The translations under genes and the position numbers were made by a program. The notes under the pieces are model-generated. The model was given only the letters and a program-made list of their open reading frames with translations. It was not told the DNA's origin and searched no databases. DNA of 64,000 bases from Haematobia irritans. Taxonomy: Eukaryota > Arthropoda > Insecta > Diptera > Muscidae. The stretch lies in contig NC_134398.1 of assembly GCF_050003625.1 (NCBI RefSeq), positions 68,270,891-68,334,890 of the forward strand. Direction: 5' to 3'. This document shows positions 32,586 through 41,929 of the stretch, one piece after another (position 1 is the first letter of the stretch; each line of letters begins with the position of its first letter).

Positions 32586-33940
32586 AGATGTATTAAGTGT
32601 TTAGCTGCCGCGTCAAACACCACTCGAAGTTTATTTGGCTTGTTTGGGTTTACAACACCAAAATGCGGTAAGTACCAAATAGGGTACATGGTGTTGGCTA
32701 CTTCCTTTGCAGACAACGGACGAGCATAACCTTTTTCTATGTTTTTCTTCATTTCTGATTTGTATTTTTCAGAAAAGCCAGAGTCTTGACACATTTTATT
32801 TTCAATTGCAAAAAGTCTCTTTTCAGCCATAAAGTAACTTGAAAGAAGTTCGGGAGGATATTTCTTCCATAGCAAACCAATTTCAAATCTGTCACCAACA
32901 CGTCTTGTGGTGTTTTCCATAATATTCCGGCCTATTTGATCTTCATCAGATAACAGGAGGTCGACTTCAGGAGAAGTACCGAAATTTTCGGTGGAAAAAA
33001 ATTCAATAACAATATTAAACATTTCATCTGAGTGTTTTTGGTTTTTCAAAAGCAATACTGTGGGATGAGGTGACGAAAAATTATTTGTTGGGCCATACGC
33101 AACCCAACCCGGCTTCGTCTTTATGGCAATTGGGGATTGTTCATCGACCTCCTTAATGGCAGTAGGAATAGATAGGTAAGCATTATCTAGACCAAGCAAA
33201 AGTTTCGGTGTGACCTCGTTGTAATTATTTATAGGCAATTCATTCAAATATGGAAAATTTTCTTTTCTGAAAGACTGTGAGGGCAAGTTCAAATTTTGTA
33301 CTGTGTAGATATTTTTTAGGGCATAACGGCTTCTCGGTTCACACAGCCCTTCGATTTCACACTGAACTTTGTAGGATTTTTCTGATACAGTATTGTCTCC
33401 ATACCACTGAAGAGTGAGTGAGGATTTGCGACCTTTTAGTCCGAGCTGTTTGGCAATTTCTTCATCCAAAAGGGAGATGGATGACCCTTCGTCAAATAAG
33501 GCAAAAATCTTCAAAAAACCAGAAGGGCCAGATATCTTAATTGGAATAATTTTAAATAGATTACTTGCCTCATCCTGACTTCTACAATTGAGAAGTGGTT
33601 GTGACGTTTCTGTTGATATGGATTGAGTAGAATTGCCGTCATGGAGTAGTTTGTGATGTGGGCGTTTGCAGTTATTAATTCCACAGGGCTTCTTAGTTCG
33701 GCAGGTTGGGGTACCATGCCCTTTCTTTAGACAGCAAAAACATAATTTTAACTCCTTTACCTTTTCCCAACGTGCACTCACTGTTAATTCATCGATAAAT
33801 TTCTTGCATTTATATATAGAGTGTTGTCCTTGACATATATAGCATTTTGCTGTATCTTTTTTCTCTTTATCTTCAATTGGGCACTTGCTAATGAATTCAA
33901 TGACATGGTACTTACAACGTTCGCTAGTTCTCCGAGCCAA
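32582..33940 (-). pseudogene. BEL zinc knuckles, protease and start of RT
   Basis: Two cysteine motifs (CYICQGQHSIYKC and CFCCLKKGHGTPTC) are followed by CGINNCKRPHHKLLH. The protease shows FALFDEGSSISLLDEEIAKQLGL, with DEG in the position of the usual D(S/T)G, and then LLLGLDNAYL. It is followed by pol sequence EKRLFAIENKM and the RT entry KLRVVFDAAAKH. It ends at a frameshift at about 32585. Confidence 0.83.
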
Positions 33941-34833
33941 TTTGAGAAATCAGATATTGTGGCATATGGTTTTATAGTAATGCTCGATCTTGCCCATTCA
34001 TACTGCTTATCTATGGGAAGCTTAGATACTAATTCTTCCAATAGCGTTGCATTAGTAAGATGGTGTGAACAGTGGGCAGAGTTCAAAAAGGCTTCAACAT
34101 TTCTTACTTTAGTGGAAAAATTAACTATCTGATCCATACGTTTTGGTGTAATTACCGGAAATTGTCGAATTATGTTTAATTGGGACCGAACTAATAATTC
34201 CGGACGGCCAAATCGAAATTCCAATTCTTTCATTATGTTTGGAACATTGCTTGGATGAATGAGCATTGAAGAAACAGCTTCTTCTGCTTCTCCAATAAGA
34301 CCTTTTTGTAGACGCATTAGGTTATGACGATTGTTGTAATTAAATGTTTCTGTGCTATCTTTAAAATTTGCACTAAATGGGGGCCAATCTTCAGGCTTGC
34401 CAGAAAAAACTGGCAAATCATAAATTTTTGGTGCGGACGGAATATTTCCAGAGCGTGTTGCTCCAAGTTGATCGGAACTTACGTGTGGCAAAGGGGGAAT
34501 TGTTTGTTGTTGGTTTCCCAATGTGTATTCATTCAGTTGAATATGCTCATGTCTTCGAGCGTCTATTGCATTTGATTGACCTATGGCGATGCTTGTATAT
34601 TGCTGCTGCAGTTGGATCTGATCTCTAATAGAATCAATATCACGGCGACTTTCAGCAACAGCTCTAACAAGGTCATTAATTCCAGCTAAAATGGTACTTA
34701 ATTGATCATTTTCCGTGGATATAGGCGAGGTTTTTTCCACGTTTAACATTGTAGTATTGAGTTCGTCATCAGAACTGGCTTGTTCACGAGGGGGAATTTG
34801 TCCGGCTGGACCACTTCTTAGATTATACGCCAT
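33784..34833 (-). pseudogene. BEL Gag, N-terminal and capsid-like part
   Basis: 349 codons from ATG 34833 (MAYNLRSGPAG). It has a coiled-coil region, then the BEL/Pao Gag core LPVFSGKPEDWPPFSANFKDS, NLMRLQKGLIGEAEEAVSSM and LELRFGRPELLVRSQ-type sequence. The frame crosses that of the zinc knuckles between about 33790 and 33950, which points to a one-base shift near there. Confidence 0.83.
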
Positions 34834-34952
34834 ATTAAGAAAAAGGGAACCTTTGGATTAATTGTGTATTGGCAAACACGAATCGGCAAATTTCAAGGCG
34901 TTCCAATTTTCTTGTAATAATATTCAACCCACACTTTCAAGAAAATGAAAAC

Positions 34953-35110
34953 TGTTAGTCTCGTTTATTGTTTAAAGATAATAATTGTAATGCTTTATAA
35001 AAAATGTATCAATGAAAATATTTTTCTGACATAAAGGTTATACATTTAAAGGTTCCTATGTTTCATTTTCGTTTTTGTTTGGGGGTAGAAAATGTTACAG
35101 TACAATTCTC
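34953..35110 (-). repeat. BEL 5' LTR, lacking its terminal bases
   Basis: Identical to the 3' LTR except for one substitution and the loss of the outermost TGTTA: the plus-strand right edge reads AATTCTC then TACC, not AATTCTCTAACA. The internal region follows on the minus strand with TTTTCATTTTCTTG. Confidence 0.85.
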
Positions 35111-35112
35111 TA

Positions 35113-36668
35113 CCGGATGACGATCAAAGAATTGTAATGAACATGGCACAAAATCCTCAGAGATTTTCGTTTAACCACATAACACAAACTACAATATTAG
35201 AAGAATTAATTACGTTGCAAGTCAATAAAAGTCCAAGACATGATGGAATTTCGGCCCATTCTATACGCAAATGTGCTGATATAATTCAATTGCCGCTGGC
35301 AACAATATTTAATAAAATGATTGGCTGTTCAGTTTACCCAGATATACTAAAGATTTCTCATATTGTTGTAATTCCTAAGGAACCAGGATCTTGTACAGTG
35401 GACAAATTCAGACCTATTTCTTTGTTGCCGGTAATAGATAAGGTATTTGAAAGAATTTTGCATAAACAGATTTCCTTGTTCTTAGATGGTAATGAACAGC
35501 TGTATAAATCGCAATTTGGATTTAGGAAAGGCCCCGGAACGATTGATGCAGTTGTAAATGTTATTAAGTTGATTTGCGACGGTCTGGATGATGGTTATAT
35601 TGGAGTAGCGGGAATATTTTACGATTTCAGTAAAGCGTTTGATCTTGTGGACCATGGAATTTTGATGAAGAAGCTACCACACTATGGTATTCAAGGAAAT
35701 TCGCTCAAATTGATTTCAAGCTATTTACAAGGAAGGAAGCAGTATGTTGAAGTAAATGGGTGTAGAAGTACTCTAGGTAGTATTCGGCATGGCGTTCCTC
35801 AGGGCAGCGTTTTAGGGCCCCTGCTATTTTTGTTATACATAAACGATATATCAAAGCTTAAGTTATATGGTAGATTAGTAATGTATGCTGATGACGTTAG
35901 CTTATTCTATCCATATAACCATGATATCGTACTGAAGAACCAGATAGAACATGATGCTGGAATTATTAAGGAATATGCCAGAGTAAATAAACTGGTTTTG
36001 AATGCAGATAAAACCAAATTAGTACGATTTCGCCCATATACGACTGGATCTGGTTTTAATGTTCAGATTGGAGATAAATGTGTGCGAGAGGATGAGTCTG
36101 TGAAGTATTTGGGAATTTATTTGCAATCGAATCTTACTTGGAATAAACACATTCAACATATAAAGCGCAAAATAGCTCCAGGTATATGCATACTTCATAA
36201 ATTTCGAAATAAATTTGATAAAGAAACAAAGCTTTTGCTTTACCAGAGTCTCATTCATAGCCATTTAAGCTACCTGCCAATTATATATGGATATAAGAAA
36301 ACAACAAAATTGCAAAGTTTACAGCGGTGTCAAAAATCGAGCACTCAAAATTGTTTATAAGTTGCCATTAAGATTCTCATCACTGCATTTGTATAGAGAT
36401 ATATGCCAGACTATCTTGCCAATACATGGGCTGTGGAAGAAACAGCTACTTACATTCATTTATAAATCACTCCATCATATTGGACATCGATCCATAGAAT
36501 TTCGAAGGAACCAAACAGTGATCAGCACGAGAACTTCCTCTAATTTACATCTTAAAAGATGTAGGTTGTAAACAACTAAACAAAGTATTGAGTACAGTGG
36601 ATGTTTAGAATATAACAACTTGCCACAATGGATTAAAGACATAACACGAATATCTACATTTAAATCTA
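35113..36668 (+). pseudogene. LINE ORF2 reverse transcriptase, after the BEL element
   Basis: Continuation of the PHD-finger LINE. RT motifs: SPRHDGISAHSIRKC, FRPISLLPVIDKVFE, QFGFRKGPGTIDAV, GIFYDFSKAFDLVDH, HGVPQGSVLGPLLFLLYIND and catalytic YADD (VMYADDVSLFY), then VKYLGIYLQSNLTW. The frame ends at 36360; it continues from about 36287 in another frame (NRALKIVYKLPLRF) with a stop at 36569-36571. It then reads YSGCLEYNNLPQWIKD up to the TA target of the 864-bp MITE. No RNase H. Codons upstream of 35113 belong to the BEL LTR. Confidence 0.86.
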
Positions 36669-37532
36669 CACCGAAAGAATTCTCTTCGTTAATTTTACGA
36701 AGAATTCTTCATTAACTATTCTTCCTGAATTCTTCATTAAAATAACGAAATTTTCATTCATTTTCGTATATTTTATGAAGAGCATTTTACGAATATACGA
36801 AACTTCTACGAAACATTCTACATTAACTTTTCTTCGTAAAAAGTTCGTACTTTTAACGAAACTTTCTTCATATTTCATGAATTTTGTGAAGAAGTTTTTA
36901 CGAATATTTTACGAAACATTCTGCGTTAAAATTTCTTCATAAAAAGTACGAAGCATTTTCTTTGAAATAACGAAGAAGTTTCATTGAAGTTGTAAAATTT
37001 CCGTTCGCGGCATTTAATTGTCTTTTATAATGTGCTTGAGTGTATTCCTTTATTCTATTTTTTATGCAAGTCTATGCTACTTCTCATTTGGGTGATAGCG
37101 CGGTATGAATAAAAGTGAAGCAATAAAACTAAAAATTATTCAAAAACTTAAGATGTAAAGTAGTGATGTCATTTTTCACACTTGCAACTACAACCAAATG
37201 CACTTTCGACTATAATTTTTTTCTAAAAGTTCGAAAATTTTTCAGAAAAAAGTACGAACATTTTTCATAAAAACTACGAAATTTTTTCATAAAAAGTACG
37301 AAACACTTTCATAAAAAGAACGAAATTGTTTCATAAAAAGTACGAAGATTTTTCATAAAAAGTACGAATTTTTTTCTTAAAAACTACGAAAATTTTGGAA
37401 CAACTTTCCTTCGTAAAAAGTACGAAACATTTCGTACTTTTAATGAAAAGTTTCTTTGGTTGTAAAACAATGACAAATTTCGTACTTTTAACGAAATTTT
37501 TCGTTCTTTTTACGAAGAAAATTCTTTCGGTG
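36669..37532. mobile_element. TA-target MITE with ACGAA/TTCGT repeats, 864 bp
   Basis: Flanked by TA (36667-36668, 37533-37534). Both ends read CACCGAAAGAATT followed by CTCTTCGTTAA or TTCTTCGTAAAA, inverted. The interior is a dense array of GTACGAAA and TTTTCATAAAAAGTACGAA words in both directions (best at 37230-37440), so it could fold extensively. The C-terminal LINE codons resume directly after the right TA, confirming the boundaries. Confidence 0.88.
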
Positions 37533-37784
37533 TAATATAAAAACTTATTGTTTACAGAATTTAGAAATGCTTCTTTCGTAGTAATTTTATCATATTTTTG
37601 CACAAACTTGTAAATATGTAAATATATATCAATTTGGATTGTATATACAGATATATATAGCTAAATTTTTTTTTTTTACATAAAAACTTAGGTTGTTATG
37701 CCAACTCGCCCCAATAATGTCCAAGAGGCGCTGGGGCAAACCTTACCCATGTAAAGAATTGAAATAGTAATAATAATAAAAAAA
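37533..37784 (+). other. PHD-finger LINE C-terminus and 3' UTR
   Basis: The frame continues with NIKTYCLQNLEMLLS and stops. The 3' UTR follows, with a GCCCC...GGGGC stem (about 37708-37737) and a TAATAATAATAAAAAAA tail. The tail abuts the endonuclease of LINE copy A. Confidence 0.75.
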
Positions 37785-37789
37785 ATTAC

Positions 37790-37970
37790 CAGTATACTGC
37801 AATAGTTTGAACCCCGGAGTACTTAATTCAGATATTTTGTTTCTATAAACATATGGTTCTTGAATAAGAGCTATGTATATGTACCCTTTCATCAGGAGAA
37901 CTTTTAAGGCAGCACATGCAGCCTTACAATGATGAAGATTTATCTGGAGGATTCGTAGGACTATCGAGAT
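37790..37970 (-). pseudogene. LINE copy A endonuclease, N-terminal third
   Basis: Reads LRILQINLHHCKAACAALK, with the catalytic Asn of QIN(L)H, then IALIQEPYVYRNKI with the catalytic Glu of QEP, and TPGFKLLQYTG. It is cut off at 37790 by the PHD-finger LINE and resumes at 27170 with RACIIAK. Confidence 0.85.
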
Positions 37971-37984
37971 TATCAACAACCACA

Positions 37985-38435
37985 TCACATCACATCAGCC
38001 GCTTCAATCGAGTCATCAAGAATGTCCTCTTCAGAGATCTCGGTGACTCTCGCAATACACATAGGTTCAACTTTGGTGAGTTTTGAGGCAGTAGAAATCT
38101 TCTCTCGCATACGGTATCTATCCATGTCTTCAACTTTGGTATCCCCCTCGACTTCGCAAGAGGATCCGCTTACTTCTGATTCCGACAGAGGCTTGTCCAT
38201 TTCTGAATCCTTTAGCTGATCGTTTTTATACACCTTCAGTTGGATATAATGAAAGCCATAACATACACGGCCCTGGGACTTTGCTAGATGTGGCAAAGAC
38301 TGAGTGTTCAATATAAACACTGCATGCCGTCTTGGCCCATCCACTTCATCCAAACAGCCAACCTTCCAATCAGCTGTTGGAAGATCTGGATTGCATTGTT
38401 TCAGTCTATTTAAAATAGATTCAGGGTCAGGAGGG
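37985..38435 (-). pseudogene. LINE copy A ORF1, DUF4780-like part
   Basis: Reads FLPPDPESILNRLKQCNPDL, then TADWKVGCLDEVDG, VFILNTQSLPHLAKSQGRVCYGF and an acidic Ser-rich tail. This corresponds to the DUF4780 domain found in ORF1 of dipteran R1/LOA LINEs. The N-terminus is missing: the residues upstream of 38435 in the open frame (MSSSQSG...) come from the flanking DNA transposon, as shown by the 12-bp duplication at 38436-38447. Confidence 0.75.
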
Positions 38436-39202
38436 AGAAAAGCTGTAACTATTATTAAATAATCTATCTTGTTCAAGAATTTATTCCAGCTTCCACTTTG
38501 TGAGGAACTCATGTTCTATATCAAGGAGTCCTGAGCTGACAACGTTCACAAATCTATTGATATAAAAATGCGCTATTTATACTAAATAGACAAAGATGTG
38601 TATATATATTAGTTAGGGTCATCACATTCACATCATACAAAAAAAATGCATAATTACAGTAAACGTGTTGATTTTTCCATTTATTTTTAATAGAAATCCT
38701 TCAAGGCCAATGTATTTTATTTAGCACCAAACTTAGATAATCTAAATCATTTCCCGAGTCAAATTTATCATTTATTATTTTTACATATTACGCAAATAAT
38801 TAAAATTCAGATTTGCACATCAGCTGATTGTTTTCTTTCACGATGATCCTTGTGCCATTGATCTCAGCGTCGTCGCCATTTCAAATAAATATTTTTTCTT
38901 GATTTTTCGACATAGAATTGCGTCAGAAAAAAAATATTTTAAACCGCAAAAATTAAAATTCATTTTTTGCGCATCAGCTGATTGTTTTCTAGTGATATCG
39001 GCCTATTGTACCAAGTAATTGGTACAAAAAGTAATCGTCGTCTCGCCGTCGCCACTTCACAGGAATACCAAATGAATGAAGAGACGACTTAAAAAAAAGC
39101 GACAGACGACAAAAAGCGACGGCGAGAGCGAGGACAACTTCAGGAATTAGGCTGATGGCATTGGTGGTATGAACATCAAATTTAAAACCTGCCACTCAGA
39201 TA

Positions 39203-39987
39203 AGTCCCCGGTCTGACACATAGATGGCGTCGCTAGTATTAAATGCATATTATTTTTATATAGTACCAACCTTCAAATGATTCGTATCAAAATTTGACGT
39301 CTGTAATTCAGTTAGTTTGTGAGATAGAGCGCCTTTTGTGAAGCAACTTTTGTTATTGTGAAAAAATGGAAAAAAGGAATTTCGTGTTTTGATAAAAGCT
39401 CACATTTGACCAAAAACAACAACGTTGTGATAATTCTGAGCGGTGTTTGCAGCTGATAACTCGTAATATACCCGAGTTTTTCCGTCGATATGTGACAATG
39501 GATGAAACATGGCTCCATCACTACACTCCTGAAATGGCCTCTGTTTTTTGGGATGCGCATGGAATAATTTTTATCGATTATCTTGAGAAGGGAAAAACCA
39601 TCAACAGTGACTATTATATGGCGTTATTGGAGCGTTTGAAGGTCGAAATCGCGGCAAAACGGCCCCATATGAAGACGCACCGTGCCACAAGTCATTGAGA
39701 ACGATGGCAAAAATTCATGAATTGGGCTTCGAATTGCTTCCCCACGTATTCTCCAGATCTGGCCCCCAGAGACTTTTTCTTGTTCTCAGACCTCTAAAGG
39801 ATGCTCGCAGGGAAAAAATTTTGCTGAAATGAAGAGGTGATTAGTACTACCAAAATGGCATCAAAAAATTGGAAGGTCGTTATAATCGTTGTATCGCTCT
39901 TGAAGGGAACTTCAACATAATAAAAACGAATTTTGACAAAAATATGTGTTTTTCTTTGTTAGACCGGGAACTTATCAGCCAAACTGT
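39203..39987 (+). mobile_element. mariner transposon, irritans type, internally deleted
   Basis: The right end is a complete mariner terminus ...CTTATCAGCCAAACTGT followed by TA (39988-39989). The left end has lost its outer part and starts AGTCCCCGGTCTGACACATA directly after CAGATA. Both ends carry the GTCCCCGGTCT/GTTCCCGGTCT block of irritans mariners. LINE copy X endonuclease continues on both sides. The size is about 0.79 kb against about 1.28 kb for a full element. Confidence 0.85.
39447..39915 (+). pseudogene. mariner transposase remnant (irritans subfamily)
   Basis: Shows the first catalytic Asp in VTMDETWLHHYTPE. An in-frame deletion fuses this to MASVFWDAHGIIFIDYL, then EKGKTINSDYY. 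The second Asp region (DAPCHKSL) and the HELGFELL motif follow only in a shifted frame, and LEGRYNRCIALEGNF near 39870-39912 marks the C-terminus. The DNA-binding N-terminus is deleted. Inactive. Confidence 0.85.
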
Positions 39988-40360
39988 TATCATTTCATTC
40001 AGTTCTTGCGAGGCCAAGGTGACGTCCAAAACCTCTTGCCTGTTTTTAGTGACGAAGGTTGGAGCATCTGCCTTAATGCAAACTACCAAATTAGTACGCA
40101 AAATAAACTCAAGGAGTGACTCTCCTCTTGTATTAATGTCACCACTTCCTCATATACTATGATGTGCATTTGCGTCGCATCCCACAATGAGTTTTGTCTT
40201 TGTTTTCAATGATTCTCAACTAAGGTGTTAACGGCATCTCCCTATCATGTCCTATGTAGACCGAAGATACCCAATATTTGAATTTGGCTGTTTCTAAACT
40301 GGCAACGACAGTGTCTCTATTGCACATTGAAGGAAGCAGAAACAAGTTAAGTTCATGTTT
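39988..40360 (-). pseudogene. LINE copy X endonuclease
   Basis: Counterpart of 26760-27150 in copy A. It reads RTNLVVCIKADAPTFVTKN, then EVLDVTLASQELNEM, interrupted by frameshifts. The catalytic DAN..H block (about 40170-40200) is partly altered. The N-terminal third of the endonuclease is deleted, since ORF1-end sequence follows directly at about 40370. A short further piece lies beyond the mariner at 39150-39202. Confidence 0.75.
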
Positions 40361-40416
40361 AGCAAATATACATCAGGTCTTTCATCAGGTGAATTTTTAA
40401 GGCATCACAAGCAATC

Positions 40417-41150
40417 TTACAATGGTGAAGATTTATTTGGAGGATCCGTAGGACCATCGAGATTTTCAACGACCGTTACATCAGCCGTTTCAACCGAGTC
40501 GGTGACTCTCGCAGTAACCATCGGTTCAACTTTGGTGAGTCTTGAGGTAGTAGAAACCTCCTCCCGCATACGGTGTCCATCCATTTCTTTGGTATCTCCC
40601 TCGATTTCGCAAGAAGGTCTGCTTATTTCTAATTCAGACAGTGGCTTGTTCATTTCTGAATCCTTTAGCTGATCGTTTTTATATAGCTTCAATTGGATAT
40701 AATGAAAGCCATAACATAAACGGCCCTGGGACTTTGCTAGATGTGGCAAAGACTGAGTGCATGTCATCACAAGACTATTTTGTTCCACTGAGGCAAACGA
40801 TCTTTGATACCTTTTGGAAGATGGCAGTTCATCCGGCGAATTTCCCTCTTTCCAGCTTCAAGAATTCCTTGGGCCCATTTTGAGGAATTGCTTTGCTTAG
40901 TCGACAACGTGCTTGGGTCGACTGATCGTAATTTCTTTATGATAAACAAGACATTTCTACGTTCCTTAAATCACTTTCTTGAGGGATTACCTCCTTTTGA
41001 TGTCGTTACCTTAGGGAAGGTTCGACTTGTCTACAGGTCGACTAATTAGGCCTAACTCTTGGTCATTGCCCAAATTTATAACTTCAGTCGATACCCGTCC
41101 ACTGAGCCCTGAAGTTAGCAACCCAGTGGATGACTTTGAATTTCGTTGCA
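40417..41150 (-). pseudogene. LINE copy X ORF1, broken
   Basis: Reads in order from about 41150: an N-terminal STGLLTSGLSGRV segment, then WAQGILEAGKREIRRMNC in another frame, and then QSLPHLAKSQGRLCYGFHYI (DUF4780-like) and the acidic tail, as in copy A. Many stops. A deletion removes the first half of the DUF4780 domain relative to copy A. Confidence 0.7.
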
Positions 41151-41160
41151 TGGTGGTTTA

Positions 41161-41748
41161 ATTTACCACCACACTTGAAATTCGTAATAAGTACTTATTA
41201 CAATGAATTACGAGTCCTCCCATTAGTTTGTTTCCACTTCCGATGCAGTCAATTAGGCAAGTATTAAAAAGTGCGCAATTAGGCTATTTTAAGTGAAATT
41301 TTAGGTTTGGACAATTAAATTTCACAACAAATAGAAAATAAATAAAAAGTACAAAACAAATAAAAAATAAATTAATTTCATCAACGCTGGGCTTTGAACC
41401 TGTGCCATTTGACTTTCACTTCCATGGAAGTTCTTTTGAGAAGGTTTTGTAAATTATGATTTAATAATAATAAAGAACATCTCAGGAAGTAGTTAGAAAG
41501 TCATGCTGTGGTGTTATAGTAGGTTCAGCCTTATCAGCCAGATAGGGCTCGAGCCAGATCACATATATCAAACATCTTCAAAATGATATTATGGAATACT
41601 CTAAACAAATACCGAATACTTTAAATTGTGTTTGACATGTTTTGAACCTCACAAACTGTTTTAATCCACATTCATTGTGAGTATTTATAAAGCAATGTGT
41701 TTGCTTTTCACCACACTTGCTATACATTATGTCAAGACATATACCAAC
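41161..41748. other. Intron sequence next to the 41749 exon, no feature recognised
   Basis: AT-rich sequence. No transposon termini or coding sequence seen. Confidence 0.45.
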
Positions 41749-41929
41749 CTCTCGTCTTTTGAGATTTGTTTCGCCATCTAAATCACAGGTGTCAATATAA
41801 CAGACCCCATGGGAGTCACTGGTACGCAGTAACAGTATGTCAGCAGGTACTGTTTCATTATTTGATAAATGTACAATGTCACCAACGCGTATGTCCTGCC
41901 ATTTCGCTCGCTTGTAACGTTCCGTTTCG
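41749..41929 (-). CDS. P4-ATPase (ATP10-like flippase), actuator-domain exon
   Basis: Exon of a phospholipid-transporting ATPase of the membrane (type IV P-type ATPase). The 60 complete codons read from [15 protein letters not shown] through [12 protein letters not shown] to DLDGETNLK. The PAD motif and the DGET dephosphorylation motif belong to the actuator domain, where DGET takes the place of the TGE motif of other P-type ATPases. It is bounded by an acceptor (CTTTTAG, complement of 41930-41936) and a GT donor (GTTGGT, just below 41749). It ends in phase 0, which fits the exon at 12842-13021. The next upstream exon was not found up to 64000, so the upstream intron is at least 22 kb or its exon was missed. 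The closest class is ATP10 (mammalian ATP10A/B/D); this assignment rests on motif wording and not on an alignment. Confidence 0.9.

Larger units (their letters stand above)
29661..35112 (-). mobile_element. BEL/Pao LTR retrotransposon, about 5.45 kb
   Basis: Two nearly identical LTRs (29661-29823 and 34953-35110) flank gag-pol on the minus strand. The gene order Gag, zinc knuckles, protease, RT, RNase H, integrase in one polyprotein region is that of BEL/Pao. The target duplication is TACC (29657-29660 and 35111-35114). Reading frames contain at least three frameshifts. It lies in the ORF2 of the PHD-finger LINE, antisense to it, and the LINE frame resumes right after it. The near-identity of the LTRs marks it as among the youngest insertions here. 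Confidence 0.9.
27171..37784 (+). mobile_element. PHD-finger LINE (CR1/Jockey-type), full length, split by a BEL element and a MITE
   Basis: Starts TCGAAAGAAGTTGGCAACCC. It contains ORF1 27331-28299, ORF2 pieces 28373-29660 and 35113-36668, a C-terminal scrap 37533-37570, and a 3' UTR ending in TAATAATAATAAAAAAA. Flanked by AATTAC (27165-27170 and 37784-37789 region), a short target duplication. The endonuclease frame of LINE copy A continues on both sides. Net length without inserts is about 4.3 kb. Confidence 0.82.
23419..38435 (-). mobile_element. RNase H-bearing LINE (LOA/R1-like), copy A, interrupted by another LINE
   Basis: The 3' end with a TAACCTAACCTAA-like tail is at 23419 (plus-strand GGTTAGGTT). 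The 5' end is truncated in ORF1 at 38435. It is bounded by an identical 12-bp duplication AGAAAAGCTGTA at 23407-23418 and 38436-38447. Order on the minus strand: ORF1 (DUF4780-like), endonuclease, RT, RNase H, cysteine motif, 3' UTR. It is split at 27171-37784 by a PHD-finger LINE. Net length is about 4.4 kb. Several frameshifts and one 239-bp tandem duplication show it is dead. Confidence 0.82.
22996..39146. mobile_element. TTA-target DNA transposon (~1.12 kb net), split by LINE copy A
   Basis: Left arm 22996-23418 and right arm 38448-39146. The ends read TTCCTGAAGTCGCCCTCG and, reverse-complemented, TTCCTGAAGTTGTCCTCG, followed on both sides by CGCCGTCGC and GTCTGTCGC words. TTA flanks at 22993-22995 and 39147-39149 suggest PIF/Harbinger. 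LINE copy X continues on both outer sides. Inside, a 12-bp duplication AGAAAAGCTGTA marks where LINE copy A entered. No transposase. Confidence 0.72.
16880..41160 (-). mobile_element. RNase H-bearing LINE (LOA/R1-like), copy X, heavily interrupted
   Basis: Pieces of one LINE family occur in order on the minus strand: ORF1 at about 40417-41150, endonuclease at 39990-40350 and 39150-39202, RT region at 22789-22992 and 21218-21885, and RNase H/C-terminal scraps at 20404-20490 and 17085-17415. The middle interruptions are precise: a mariner at TA, a TTA-target transposon that enters between adjacent LINE codons, and a hAT with an 8-bp duplication. I infer one ancestral copy covering the whole span. 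The link from 21218 down to 16880 is weaker, because part of RT and RNase H is missing there. Confidence 0.6.
13022..41748 (-). other. 28.7-kb intron of the flippase gene packed with nested mobile elements
   Basis: The interval between the acceptor of the 12842-13021 exon and the donor of the 41749-41929 exon. The two exons join in phase 0 and together give the expected ATP10-type order (DGETNLK then VVRGF), so the whole interval must be spliced out as one intron if the gene is expressed. I saw no host-like coding sequence inside. Contents are listed separately; at least ten transposon insertions are present. Confidence 0.85.

Noticed and set aside
38436..38512. N-terminal residues upstream of the DUF4780-like ORF1 of LINE copy A (MSSSQSG...)
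   Set aside because: They lie beyond the 12-bp target duplication and belong to the flanking DNA transposon; the LINE is 5'-truncated at 38435.
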